Shown: in pieces, positions 19,142 through 28,600 of the stretch
Layout: each line of letters begins with the position of its first letter
Position numbering within the stretch: the first letter of the stretch is position 1
Origin: Carpediemonas membranifera
Lineage: Eukaryota; Fornicata
DNA length: 64,000 nucleotides
NCBI GenBank assembly: GCA_019828565.1
Contig: JAHDYR010000005.1
Location: 1,674,001 to 1,738,000 of the forward strand
Direction of reading: 5' to 3'
Notes under the pieces: generated by a model
Seen by the model: only the letters and a program-made list of their open reading frames with translations
What the model was told of the DNA's origin: nothing
Database searches by the model: none
Made by a program: the position numbers and the translations under genes

Positions 19142-20233
19142 ATGGCAGCCGCTGGTCAAAGCTACACTATTGGTTCCCTGAATGTCCACTTCTTTGAATG
19201 TGAAGCTAATCACGATATATGCTCCTTTTTCGCCACGGATATTGCGAAGAGCGGCCACAGGCTGGATGTCTTATGTGTCCAGGAGTGCATCCTGAATCAT
19301 CTGTGTACCAGGCCGAACGGACGAACATATAGCATCGAAATATGCCCCTTTTACGCCGGAAAGAAGGGTGAGAATGCCGAGAGGATCGAGCTCTACTACA
19401 CCATGACGGAGGATGAGGTCGAACGCCACCTATGCGCCTCCTTTGGTGTCTCTCCACAGGCCATAACCATCTACGAACAGCCTAAAGAATCATCCACGCG
19501 CGTTCCACTGACTCATCACGCTCTCCGCAGGCACATGACCAAGCCATGCTATATCAGACTCAACCCAGACCATGGGCCGGCCACCGTTGGGCAGGAGTAT
19601 ACACTGGGCAGACTAGCGCATACCCTGGACATGCCCTATGTGGCTTTCGGGACATCTATGCCTGGGAACCTCGGATTCTTCGGCAATGCAGTGCTTTCGA
19701 GAGTACCGTTCACCGAGGCAATGTGCCGACAGCTAGAGAGCACACCAGAGCTGCAGGTATCATGCCCACCACCATGGGAGTATCCTCAGACGAGAGGTCT
19801 GACCACAGTCTGTCTCCCTGGCCTCAGGCTTGCTGTCGTTCATCTAGACCATGTTTACGAGCAACTCCGGACACATCAATTGATTACTGTGGCTGAGACA
19901 CTCTCTGGCTCGGCGCCGACCCTTCTTATCGGCGACTTCAACAGCCTCCGACAGTGTGACTACTCTGAAAGCCAGTGGGCTAGCATCGTCTCGATCAGAG
20001 AGAAGAATAGGTGGGAGGAGCCTCGACCCGAAGTCATGGAGACAGCACTCAGCCTGGGCTTCCGAGACAGCTTTTATGAGGTCAATCCGAATGCTCTACC
20101 CGCCCCTACATGTCGCTTCAACACCAGGGTTGACTATGGCATGTTGAAGGGGGCGATTAGTGCGTTGGAGTACGGGACATATCACAGTCATAGTGACCAT
20201 CAGCTGCTGGTGGTTAAGGTAAAGGTCGGGTGA
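19142..20233 (+). CDS. Endonuclease/exonuclease/phosphatase (EEP) superfamily protein
   Basis: 363 residues. EEP signatures run in order: SLNVHFF (Asn), LDVLCVQECIL (metal-binding QE), PYVAFGTSMPGNLGFFGNAV and LSRVPF in the central strand, LRLAVVHLDHVYEQ, LLIGDFNSLRQCDY (GDFN) and the closing SHSDHQLLVVKV (SDH). All catalytic positions look present. The family includes DNases, inositol phosphatases, deadenylases and sphingomyelinases; the substrate cannot be told here. There is no signal peptide or LRR. It starts divergently from the cap-methyltransferase gene. Confidence 0.85.
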   Translation: MAAAGQSYTIGSLNVHFFECEANHDICSFFATDIAKSGHRLDVLCVQECILNHLCTRPNGRTYSIEICPFYAGKKGENAERIELYYTMTEDEVERHLCASFGVSPQAITIYEQPKESSTRVPLTHHALRRHMTKPCYIRLNPDHGPATVGQEYTLGRLAHTLDMPYVAFGTSMPGNLGFFGNAVLSRVPFTEAMCRQLESTPELQVSCPPPWEYPQTRGLTTVCLPGLRLAVVHLDHVYEQLRTHQLITVAETLSGSAPTLLIGDFNSLRQCDYSESQWASIVSIREKNRWEEPRPEVMETALSLGFRDSFYEVNPNALPAPTCRFNTRVDYGMLKGAISALEYGTYHSHSDHQLLVVKVKVG

Positions 20234-20388
20234 GGGTTTGGGTGGTAAATGTGTGGATGGTGCTAGGTGGCGGGCTGGAATGGGGTGGGGGAGGGGATGG
20301 AGTCAGCCATTATATGACAATCCTCGGTTTTCTCAAGATCCGATGCGATTTTGGTCCAGTGGCTCATCCTTCGTGCAACTCAACAACG

Positions 20389-21240
20389 ATGCACCCGTTT
20401 CATTACTTTAAGGTCGTTGGAGCGTGCTTCGGCTTCCTTTCTATCCTTTCTTGGATTTTTAGTGCTGCGCCGCAAGTAATCAAGAACTTCAGGCGCCAAA
20501 GCACCGAGGGATTCTCTATTTTCTTCATGAGTTACTGGTTTCTCGGCGATCTGACCAATCTCATTGGTGCGATCATCACAGGCGCGGTATGGACACAAAT
20601 CCTGCAGGCTGTATACTTCTGTTCGATGGATACCGTCCTTCTTTTACAATTCCTTCTGTTCAACCGCCACGTTTGGCCGCGGATCACAGCTTTCATCAAG
20701 CGAATCCTTCGGGGAAGCCCCAGTCCGGCCGAAGACAGTGATGGCGACTCGCGTCCCCTCTTAGATGAAGTCAGCCTGGCATCTCTGAGCCCGCTCCTCG
20801 TGCTGATTGGGATACACCTTACTAGCCACCAGAGGCATGACCTCGGCGTTGCTCAGGGCATCCTCGGTGAACTTATCGGCTACGTGAGTGCTTTGTGCTA
20901 CCTGTCGAGCCGTGTACCGCAAGTTTACCACAACATCAAGGCACACAGTGTAGATGGGATAAGCCCTCTCATGTTTGTCCTGGCTGTGTGCGGGAACGGT
21001 ACATATGTTATCAGTATCATACTCAGTGCTCCGTACGAACATGGCTGGAGTACCGTCAAGTCCTTTTTCCTCAGGGAAATCCCATGGATCTTGGGGTCGG
21101 CCGGAACGTTCGTGTTTGATTTCACCATCATCATTCAGTGCTTTTACTACATCTTGATAAGGCCAAGGTTTGTTAAGCCTGCTGCACATGAGGATGAGGC
21201 GGACCTCTTGGAAGCGAGCGAAGATGAGCAGGCTTTATAA
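20389..21240 (+). CDS. PQ-loop transporter, SLC66A1/Ypq-like (lysosomal/vacuolar cationic amino-acid exporter family)
   Basis: 283 residues from the ATG at 20389, which starts HPFHYFKVVGACFGFLS. Two PQ-loop repeats are clear: IFSAAPQVIKNFRRQSTEGF and CYLSSRVPQVYHNIKAHSVD, each followed by the usual GISxxM/F motif. About seven hydrophobic helices surround them, as in SLC66 proteins, with a long loop between repeats and an acidic tail (LLEASEDEQAL). The family exports basic amino acids or cystine from lysosomes. Earlier in-frame start codons are non-ATG and give glycine-rich sequence, so they are rejected. Confidence 0.88.
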   Translation: MHPFHYFKVVGACFGFLSILSWIFSAAPQVIKNFRRQSTEGFSIFFMSYWFLGDLTNLIGAIITGAVWTQILQAVYFCSMDTVLLLQFLLFNRHVWPRITAFIKRILRGSPSPAEDSDGDSRPLLDEVSLASLSPLLVLIGIHLTSHQRHDLGVAQGILGELIGYVSALCYLSSRVPQVYHNIKAHSVDGISPLMFVLAVCGNGTYVISIILSAPYEHGWSTVKSFFLREIPWILGSAGTFVFDFTIIIQCFYYILIRPRFVKPAAHEDEADLLEASEDEQAL

Positions 21241-21299
21241 AACGGGATATTTACCACTGACAGGTTGATATACATGTTACATACGGTCATACAGTAACT

Positions 21300-21875
21300 C
21301 TAATCCGCCCTGAAGCTTCCAACTGGCGACATCAACAGTGTGGTCTCCTCCGACCTAAGCTTAGCCTCAGCAGCAGCAGACACCCTTCCAGCGAAGTCGT
21401 TGAGTACACCCCGCAGGCTGTCCAGTCTCTCTGGTGCAAGGTTAGTCTGATACGAGGCCATTGAGGCGAACAATGCGGGGAGGTGGGGTAAGTCTGCAGT
21501 TTCTGTGTCCTTGGTGAGCCAGAGGATGAAGCACGAGGAGTGAGGAATAGCCCCGTCAACGATCTTTTGGTACCAGAAGGCGAGGCTGTCCACACAGCCG
21601 GGGTTGTTGGGGTTGAGCACAATGACTGCTCCATGGACGGCTTTGCGGACAAGAATGAAGTTGTTCACTGCGGAAGCTTCGCCAGAAAGGTCCCATATTT
21701 GAAGATTAATGGGCTCATCGTCAGCAATTGCAGTGGTTTCCACGATTCGGAGGTTCTTGGTCGGATCGTACTTGACAGCAGGAGTATCGCGGAGACCGGC
21801 CCACATCATGGATACCTGTGTTTTACCCACCATGTTTGGTCCACAGAGAACGATTCTAGTCGGCAGAGAAGCCAT
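21300..21875 (-). CDS. Atypical small GTPase-like protein
   Basis: 191 residues from the ATG at 21875. P-loop GPNMVGKTQV (GxxxxGKT/S type) follows the first strand IVLC. Switch II-like INLQIWDLSGEA replaces the Rab/Arf WDTAGQE. AVIVLNPNNPG corresponds to the next strand, and CFILWLTKDTE takes the place of NKxD, so guanine specificity is uncertain. SPVGSF near the end replaces the SAK motif. It is therefore Rab-like in layout but diverged at the base-recognition motifs. No C-terminal prenylation cysteine. Confidence 0.65.
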   Translation of the reverse strand: MASLPTRIVLCGPNMVGKTQVSMMWAGLRDTPAVKYDPTKNLRIVETTAIADDEPINLQIWDLSGEASAVNNFILVRKAVHGAVIVLNPNNPGCVDSLAFWYQKIVDGAIPHSSCFILWLTKDTETADLPHLPALFASMASYQTNLAPERLDSLRGVLNDFAGRVSAAAEAKLRSEETTLLMSPVGSFRAD

Positions 21876-22148
21876 TTTTTCTGATTTGTGCAATGAAGGA
21901 TGGCGAAAACTGCGATGTCACTCGGACCCCACAATAGCACGGGAGGGAGGTGCTGGCGAAGTAGGTGTCATTTGAGCGCCAAGCTGACTCATTTTTAACT
22001 GGATTGAGTTAAAGGATGATTGCAAAAGTGGTACAAAAGAACGGCCCTATACAGTGTTGTATATGCATTCTAACGCGGCTCAGACTCACTCACACGCACC
22101 TTCAGACAAAAGATTTTTTCATGCATCATCGCGGCCGGTTAGAGAAGA

Positions 22149-23976
22149 ATGGCTAAGTCCAAGCGTCAGCAACGTCTCGAAGCTGAAAAGTCAGCATCTG
22201 CAACTGCTTCTGCATCGGCTAGTGTTCAGCCCTCGGCGCATGCCTCCGGCACCACCACGCCCGCGGAGCTTTCTGGCACCGGTGCTGCAGTCACTGGTGT
22301 CCTTGCTTCCCGTGAGATTGCCAGCGACGTGAAGATTGTTAACTATTCTCTTCAGGCTCATGGCCAGCAGCTCATCCAGGATACTATCCTCGAGCTCAAC
22401 CAATCATCGCGCGCAGGTCTTCTTGGCCTCAATGGTAGTGGCAAAGTTTGTCTCATTATCTCACCTTATCCAGACCACCATGCTCCGCTCCATCGCTATG
22501 CGCGAAGTTCCGATCCCTGAGCATCTCGACATCTTTTTCCTCGAGAAGGAAGCCCCTCCCGTTGACCAGACGCCCGTCGAGTACATCATTGAGGACATCC
22601 AGAAGATCATCGACAAGCTTGAGGCTGAGGCCGACGCCATCGTCATTGAGGACCCCGAGGACCCTCGCCTAATCGAGCTTTATGAGAGAATCGATGACCT
22701 TGAGCCCGAGCTCGCCGTCGCCCGCGCCTCCCGTCTGCTCATCGGTCTTCAGTTCTCCAAGGAAATGCGTGCCAAGAAATGCCACGAATTCTCTGGCGGA
22801 TGGCGCATGCGCGTGGCCCTCGCCAAGGCCCTCTTCTACAAGCCCAAGATCCTCCTCCTCGACGACCCCACCGCTCACCTGGACCTCGAGGCCGTTATCT
22901 GGCTTGAAACCGAGCTCGCCAAGTATCCGCACTGCCTTGTGATGGTTTCTCACTCCGCTGATTTCCTTGACGCCGTATGCAACAAGATCATGCTCCTTGA
23001 GAACAGACACCTGTCATACTGGGGCGGGAACTACTCCTCGTACCTCAGGGCCAGACAGGATAAGGAAGTGGATCAGATGGCACGGTATAAGAAGGAGCAG
23101 GCCGAGCTCGCCTCTGCCAAGTCCTTTGTCGCCAGGTTTGGTCACGGTACCGCTAAGAACGCTCGCCAGGCCAAGTCCCGTGAGAAGAAAATCGCCCGTA
23201 TGGTCGAGGACGGCCTCACTGAGAAGGTATCGACCCAAAAGACTCTGACCTTCCGTTTCCCCGACGTGAGGAAGCTCCCCACACCCGTCCTGCAGATGAA
23301 CGGCGTGATGTTCGGCTACCCTAACTCTCCCATCCTCTACGAGAACGTCTGGGCCTCTCTCGACATGGATTCACGTGTCTGCCTCGTCGGTGCCAACGGT
23401 GCGGGCAAGAGCACGCTCATGAAGCTCTTTTCCCAGGAACTTCTGCCTCTCAACGGAGAGGTGCGGGCCCATACCCATCTCCGCATCGGCCGGTACCACC
23501 AGCATCTCGCAGACGCACTAGACCTTGAGCAGACGCCTCTCGAGTTCCTGATGAGCAAGGATGAGCATGACACGGAGCTGTCCATCATGCGGCAGAAGCT
23601 GGGCAGCTACGGTCTTTCTGGTAAGATGCAGGTGACCCGCATCGGTCAGCTCAGTGATGGGCAGCGTGTGCGCGTGTGCTTTGCCTGGCTTGGCATCCAG
23701 AACCCCAACATCCTGTTCCTCGATGAGCCTACCAACAGCCTAGACCTTGAGACTATCGATTCTCTCGCCGCTTGCCTCGAGTGCTACAGTGGCGGTGTTC
23801 TCTTGATTTCTCACGATTTCCGGCTCGTGAACGCTGTTGCGAACGAGATCTGGATCTGCGAGGACGGAAAGATCGAGCGGTACCCCGACAACAAGACCAT
23901 CGTTGACTATAAGGAGGAGATGCGCCGCAGCCTGGAGGAGAAGCAGGAGTCGGAGGCAATGGAGATTAAGGAGTAA
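22149..23976 (+). CDS. ABCF2: ABCF2/Arb1-type ribosome-associated ATPase (one intron)
   Basis: Spliced 599 residues: exon 1 at 22149-22445, intron 22446-22473 (28 nt, GTTTGTCTC...TTATCCAG), exon 2 at 22474-23976. Splicing restores Walker A GLLGLNGSGKTTMLRSI and then REVPIPEHLDI, an ABCF2 hallmark. NBD1 has FSGGWRMRVALA and Walker B ILLLDDPTAHLD. NBD2 has GANGAGKSTLMKL, QLSDGQRVRVCFAW and LFLDEPTNSLDLE. The linker ARFGHGTAKNARQAKS is typical. Arb1 acts in the cytosol and nucleus in ribosome biogenesis. The usual catalytic Glu after Walker B of NBD1 is Asp here. Confidence 0.95.
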
Positions 23977-24040
23977 ATTCCCGCGGATTCAACGGATTTA
24001 TTGTGACATGGAGAAATAAGCAGCTACTGGATAAGAAGCA

Positions 24041-24226
24041 TCAAAGCGTGTGCTCTGAATAGCGAGGGAGATTGCGTAGTATGAGGGCAAGCGTTTCTGG
24101 GTTGAATCCGCCCTCTAGAAGCTCTAAAATCTGCTGAATGTTATATTCATCGATACCATCAACTCCAAGCTCCTTGCATATGTCTAGCGAGGCTCGGACA
24201 CCTTCATATCCAAATTCGTCCGACAT
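24041..24226 (-). CDS. MOZART1-like gamma-tubulin ring complex subunit
   Basis: 61 residues from the ATG at 24226. It matches MZT1 in size and pattern: a helix SLDICKELGVDGIDEYNIQQ, then ILELLEGGFNPETLALILRN, corresponding to the human order of a helix, LCE.GiNPEALs, and a final helix. MZT1 caps GCP N-termini and recruits gamma-tubulin complexes. The open frame extends 17 codons upstream without another ATG. It lies divergent to the serpin gene, with a TCGCAGTTTA motif touching its start in inverse orientation. Confidence 0.72.
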   Translation of the reverse strand: MSDEFGYEGVRASLDICKELGVDGIDEYNIQQILELLEGGFNPETLALILRNLPRYSEHTL

Positions 24227-24328
24227 TTCGCAGTTTAAGACGGAAAACGCATGTTTGTGACAGACCCCAAAACACACATACGCGCCACATCACACCCTAT
24301 GGCCTAGCTGACACTGGTCGGCAGGATC

Positions 24329-24338
24329 TCGCAGTTTA
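24329..24338 (+). promoter_or_regulatory. Candidate core-promoter motif TCGCAGTTTA
   Basis: Exact TCGCAGTTTA 29 bases upstream of the serpin ATG (24368). A second exact copy lies at 24228-24237 in the same intergenic region, next to the MOZART1 start. Confidence 0.4.
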
Positions 24339-24367
24339 ACCAACATCAATCTTTAACCGACGGACCT

Positions 24368-25549
24368 ATGCCACTATTCTCAAGCTGCCGCAAGCGCTCC
24401 ATTGATAATGGCAGAAGCAAGCCATCTATACGTTCTCGATGGGAATCATGCAAGATATCGGTTGAAGAATCATCCACATTGATGCTGAACCGCATCAACA
24501 CATTGGCGCAAGAGCTGGCGGAATATGCTATCAGTGACGAGAACTCCGTGTGTACGAGCGGACTTTCGCTCTATTACAATCTCCTTCTGCTCTTTTCCTC
24601 TGCAGGAAGGGAAACTTGTCCCAGTTCCGACATGATCCTGAAGCTTAGTCTCACGCCGAAGACTATCCTGGCGTTCCAGGTTGTGCTAGATGCCTTGGGC
24701 TCTGATGTTTTGCCAGCAGCGGCAGTTTTTGTCCGTGAGCGGAAGGTTGATTCTGTCATTAATGACACCATCGCGACAACGCAACGAATGCTTCTCCGTT
24801 CAACAACGCAGCCACTAACCACAGCAGCAGCAGTGAATATGTGGAGCTACAAACACACCAATGGTCGCATCCACGAGGTCCTGTCAGAGGGACTGAAGCC
24901 TGAAGAACGTATGCTCTTACTGTCGACCTTATGCTTCAAAGCAGACTGGCTCGACCCGTTCGACACACACCTGACAGTCGATCAGCCCTTCAGTCTGCTG
25001 TCTGGCGCCACTGTGCTTGCCCCTACGATGTTCAAAGAGAGCACGGAAGCCCTGTGGGAATCAGATGTGTCAATGGGTTTTGTCAAGCGGTTCAGAGATA
25101 CGAAGTACGATATCAGGGCTCTATTCAGCCTTCCCAAAGACGAAGGGAAGCAGGGCCTGCTCTCCGCCATCAAGGAGCTGTCAACCGCTTTCCCTGAAGA
25201 GGAGGCGTCCTTCGTGAAAATGGCCATCAGTATCCCGCGATTCCAAATCACAAGCTCAACTGACTGCAACGACTTGCTCACCCAGCTCGGGCTCGGCTCC
25301 GTCTTTAGAGATTTTCAGTTTGTAGCAATGGCATCAAGTCCGACCCTGGCCGTCAACCTGGTTCGACAAACAGTTTCAGTACAAGTATGCGAGAAGGGCA
25401 CGGAGCCGACACCGTTCTCCGCTGAAGGTGTCGTCGAAGAGACTGAATCGCCAGAGCTTCGCTTCGATAGGCCTTTTGCTTTTGCCCTCATCGGTGGCGA
25501 GACTAACACGCGCTTGGCAGTTGCCACCGTCGTCAACCCCTTAGAATAA
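24368..25549 (+). CDS. Serpin-family protein
   Basis: 393 residues, the usual serpin length. Matches in order: AVNMWSYKHTNGRIHEVL (the AxxxWxxxxT.g.I region), LLSTLCFKADWLDPFD (hallmark L.NA.yFKg.W...F), then MFKESTEA, and near the C-terminus FDRPFAFALIGGETNTRLAV (FxaDhPFlF.I). The reactive-loop region VCEKGTEPTPFSAEGVVEET lacks the alanine-rich hinge of inhibitory serpins, so inhibition is uncertain. No signal peptide is visible, so it is probably intracellular. Serpins are patchy among protists. Confidence 0.85.
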   Translation: MPLFSSCRKRSIDNGRSKPSIRSRWESCKISVEESSTLMLNRINTLAQELAEYAISDENSVCTSGLSLYYNLLLLFSSAGRETCPSSDMILKLSLTPKTILAFQVVLDALGSDVLPAAAVFVRERKVDSVINDTIATTQRMLLRSTTQPLTTAAAVNMWSYKHTNGRIHEVLSEGLKPEERMLLLSTLCFKADWLDPFDTHLTVDQPFSLLSGATVLAPTMFKESTEALWESDVSMGFVKRFRDTKYDIRALFSLPKDEGKQGLLSAIKELSTAFPEEEASFVKMAISIPRFQITSSTDCNDLLTQLGLGSVFRDFQFVAMASSPTLAVNLVRQTVSVQVCEKGTEPTPFSAEGVVEETESPELRFDRPFAFALIGGETNTRLAVATVVNPLE

Positions 25550-25636
25550 AAAATCGGATGGAGCGCAGAATTTAGAAAGTAAAATATCGTATACATGAAG
25601 TCCCATAAAGAAGATTGAAGAGTGAGCAATGAATGC

Positions 25637-28600
25637 TCAGTAGCTCGACAGATCATCCATAGAGACACTATCAGAGCTGTACTCGTGTAAAGATGCCACC
25701 GATTGGGCCGTGAGATTCGACATAGTCTCTTGAGTCACCTCGATAACTGGATACAGTTTGACTGAATCAAGGCGAATGAGACCACGCGTTGACACAGAAT
25801 AGTCACTTGTGGTTGTGCTCGTCGTGCTAGACTGGGAGTGAATGCTATCAGCAGACCCCTTTCTGCCCTTCCGTTGCCTGGCCGACATTATTTCGATGTG
25901 ACTGCTGAAGCACACTTGTCTGGAGGATTTGCTTTCCTTGCCATACCAATGGAGGAGACGGAAACCGGCGTAGTAGATGAGAACGAGGAGGACGGTGACG
26001 AGAACGGCGATGAAAATACCGACGATGAAAGCACTTGCAGCTGCCACGCCCAGTATTGATTGGACGACAGCAATCAGCATGCCAGTGTCATTGCTGGGAT
26101 CCGGGGCCAGTGAGAGCGTCGTCGTAAGGAAGGCTGTCCCGCCCAGACGTGCGGTGACGGCAAACTCAGAGTCAGAGTCGGAGTCAGAGTCGGAGTCGGC
26201 CGAGGCAAACGCAGACGAGGGTTGGACACACAGGGCAGTACCAGAGATGTAGGCCTCGGCCTCGACCCCGTTGACCAGGACACTGAGGTCGTCGGTGCTG
26301 GTGATCGATACGGAGCCTCCTGCAAGGTAGACGCACACCTCGGAGTCACTGGTAATGTTGGCCGAGGGGGAGAGGCGCTCCTCGACGACAGAGGCGGTGA
26401 CAGCCTCCTGTGAGATGCATGTGATGTGGGCGTTTCTGTAGGCGGCGCTTGTGAGCTGTTTGGGGCCAAGGCCTGTCATCGTCATGGCGGCAGGGCATAT
26501 GGCGCTCGTGGTCGCCGCAGTAAGGCGGGGTCCTTCCAACGTCGTCGTTGGATCAGAGATGGTGTAGTTCCCACTTATACGAACCGTTAACGTCTGCGTC
26601 GTGCCGTCAGACATAGATACAACAGCTGTGTAGTTCCCAGCAGCCACGGTGGAGGAGGAAACGACGGGTACAACGAGCGTCTGGCCGCTATCGTCAGTAA
26701 CAAGCTCGCACGCGGCGTTGTTGAACGTGGCTGCGGTCACCCTGGTCTTCGTGGCGTTCGTCGAGACAGTGATGGCGGCGGGAGAAGTCGAGTCAAGTGT
26801 TGAGGATGTGGGTACGATCTGAGTGCACGCGGTGAAGCCTAGCAGGCCCTCGGGAGTGCCGTAGTTGCTGGGGCACTGCTGGCACGAGGTCTGGCGAGTG
26901 TCCGATTGGTAGTACCCGTCGTTGCATGGAAGCTGGGTCGAACTGGCTATGTCAGGCGCGTAGTAGCCAGCAGAGACGTCAACACAAGCTGTCTGACCGT
27001 CAAGGGGTTGGTAGGTGCCCGCCGAGCAGGCCTGCTGGCCGTGCTGTGCTGTGAGGGCGACGTAGTGACCTGGTTCGGCATTGATACATGTCGCCTGCCC
27101 CGTTTCATTCTGGAAAGACCCAGCCGCACACTCGAGCTGTGTCATGTGGGGCTCAGCGTCGTCAGGAACGTAGTAGCCGATGTCACAGGTCAGGCAGGTG
27201 TCCCGGCCTGCTTCAGGCCCGTAGGATCCGGCCGCGCAGACCAGCTGTGCAGTACGATCAGTACTGGCTCTCCAGCCAGCGTCTGAAGGAACACAGCTGG
27301 TCTGGCCAGACTCGTTCTGGTATGCGCCAGCCTCGCAAGGGGTCTGTATAGACGACCCGGCACCTGGGACGAAGAAACCCGGCTCAGCTGGGATGCACGA
27401 GGGCCGTTGAGCGTACTCTTGGTATGTCCCAGGCTGGCAGCTCTCCTGTGCGGTGTGTGGCTTGCTATCGGCTGGTACGTAGTGGCCAGCAGTGGCATTG
27501 AGGCAGACATCCATGGCTGGGGCAGGCTGGTATTTGCCGTCGTCACACTGACGCTGCTTAGTTCTGTCGGTGGCGGGCACGTGATAGCCGGGGTCGGCAG
27601 CGTCACATGCGCCTTGTCCAGCCCCCGAATAATGGCCGGTTTCACAGGCGATCTGGGCAGTCGCTCCAGGGCCAGCGGCGTAGTAGCCCGCGGTGGCAGT
27701 GATGCAGCTAGCCATGCCAGAGGTGGGCTGGTACGTGCCCGCAGCACACTCTGCCAGGTGACCGGCTGTGGCCCAGCTCCCGGCAGCGGCGGGGGCGCAC
27801 ACCTTCTCGTCGGCTGAGGCTGTGTACGTCCCCTCGGGGCATGTGGGGCATGAAACAGCGTCCATGGAGTATGTTGAGGCAGGGCATGCTGCCCTTAGCT
27901 GGAATATGGTGCAATTGGCCGCAGCGATGGCCAGACCGTCGACAGTAAATGCAGCAGATGTAGCGGGGATGGTGGCAGATGCCAGCAGCATGGGTGTGGT
28001 ACCAGGGGTGTATGCGTAGTAAGAGTCCGACGACAACACAGTCAACACGCTGTTACTAACATCGATCGCCATACCAAACTGGGTCGTCGTGGTTCGCGGA
28101 TTGAAGTAGATGGAGTCGACCGCCGCCTTCCAGGTAGTTGGGGTGAAAGCAATGACTCTGCCGATCGGGGTGACCCCATCTGCTGTGGCATCCGCCGCGC
28201 GAGGCTGTCTCGTGCTGTAGGGGGCCCCGACGTAAAACACACCAGCATCAATCGCCAGCGAGGCGCCGAAACCCTCGCCCCGTCTGGAGGGCGAGAAGGT
28301 CTTGACGTACTCGTATTTTCCAGTGGAGGAGGAGAGTTTGTAGAAGGCTACGAGACCGCGCTTGGAGTCATATGAGGGCATGCCGACGAGCAGCATTCCC
28401 TCGGCTGTTGCGATAGCGGCACCGAAGGCCTCACCCGCGGATGTGGAGCTTCCGACGGCCGAGGGGCATGAGATCGTCTGGATCAGTGTCCAATCATTTG
28501 ATGAATAGACATAGACTACACCACTGCTCGGAAGACCACTGGGGTCCGCGGCGAGCGATGCAGCGACGATGATGTTGCCAATGTCATCAATAGCTACAGC

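Noticed and set aside
26000-26210. Tandem Ser-Asp codon repeat as a possible CRISPR-like or satellite array
   Set aside because: It is a short in-frame repeat (SDSDSDSDSE) inside the surface-protein gene with no spacers.
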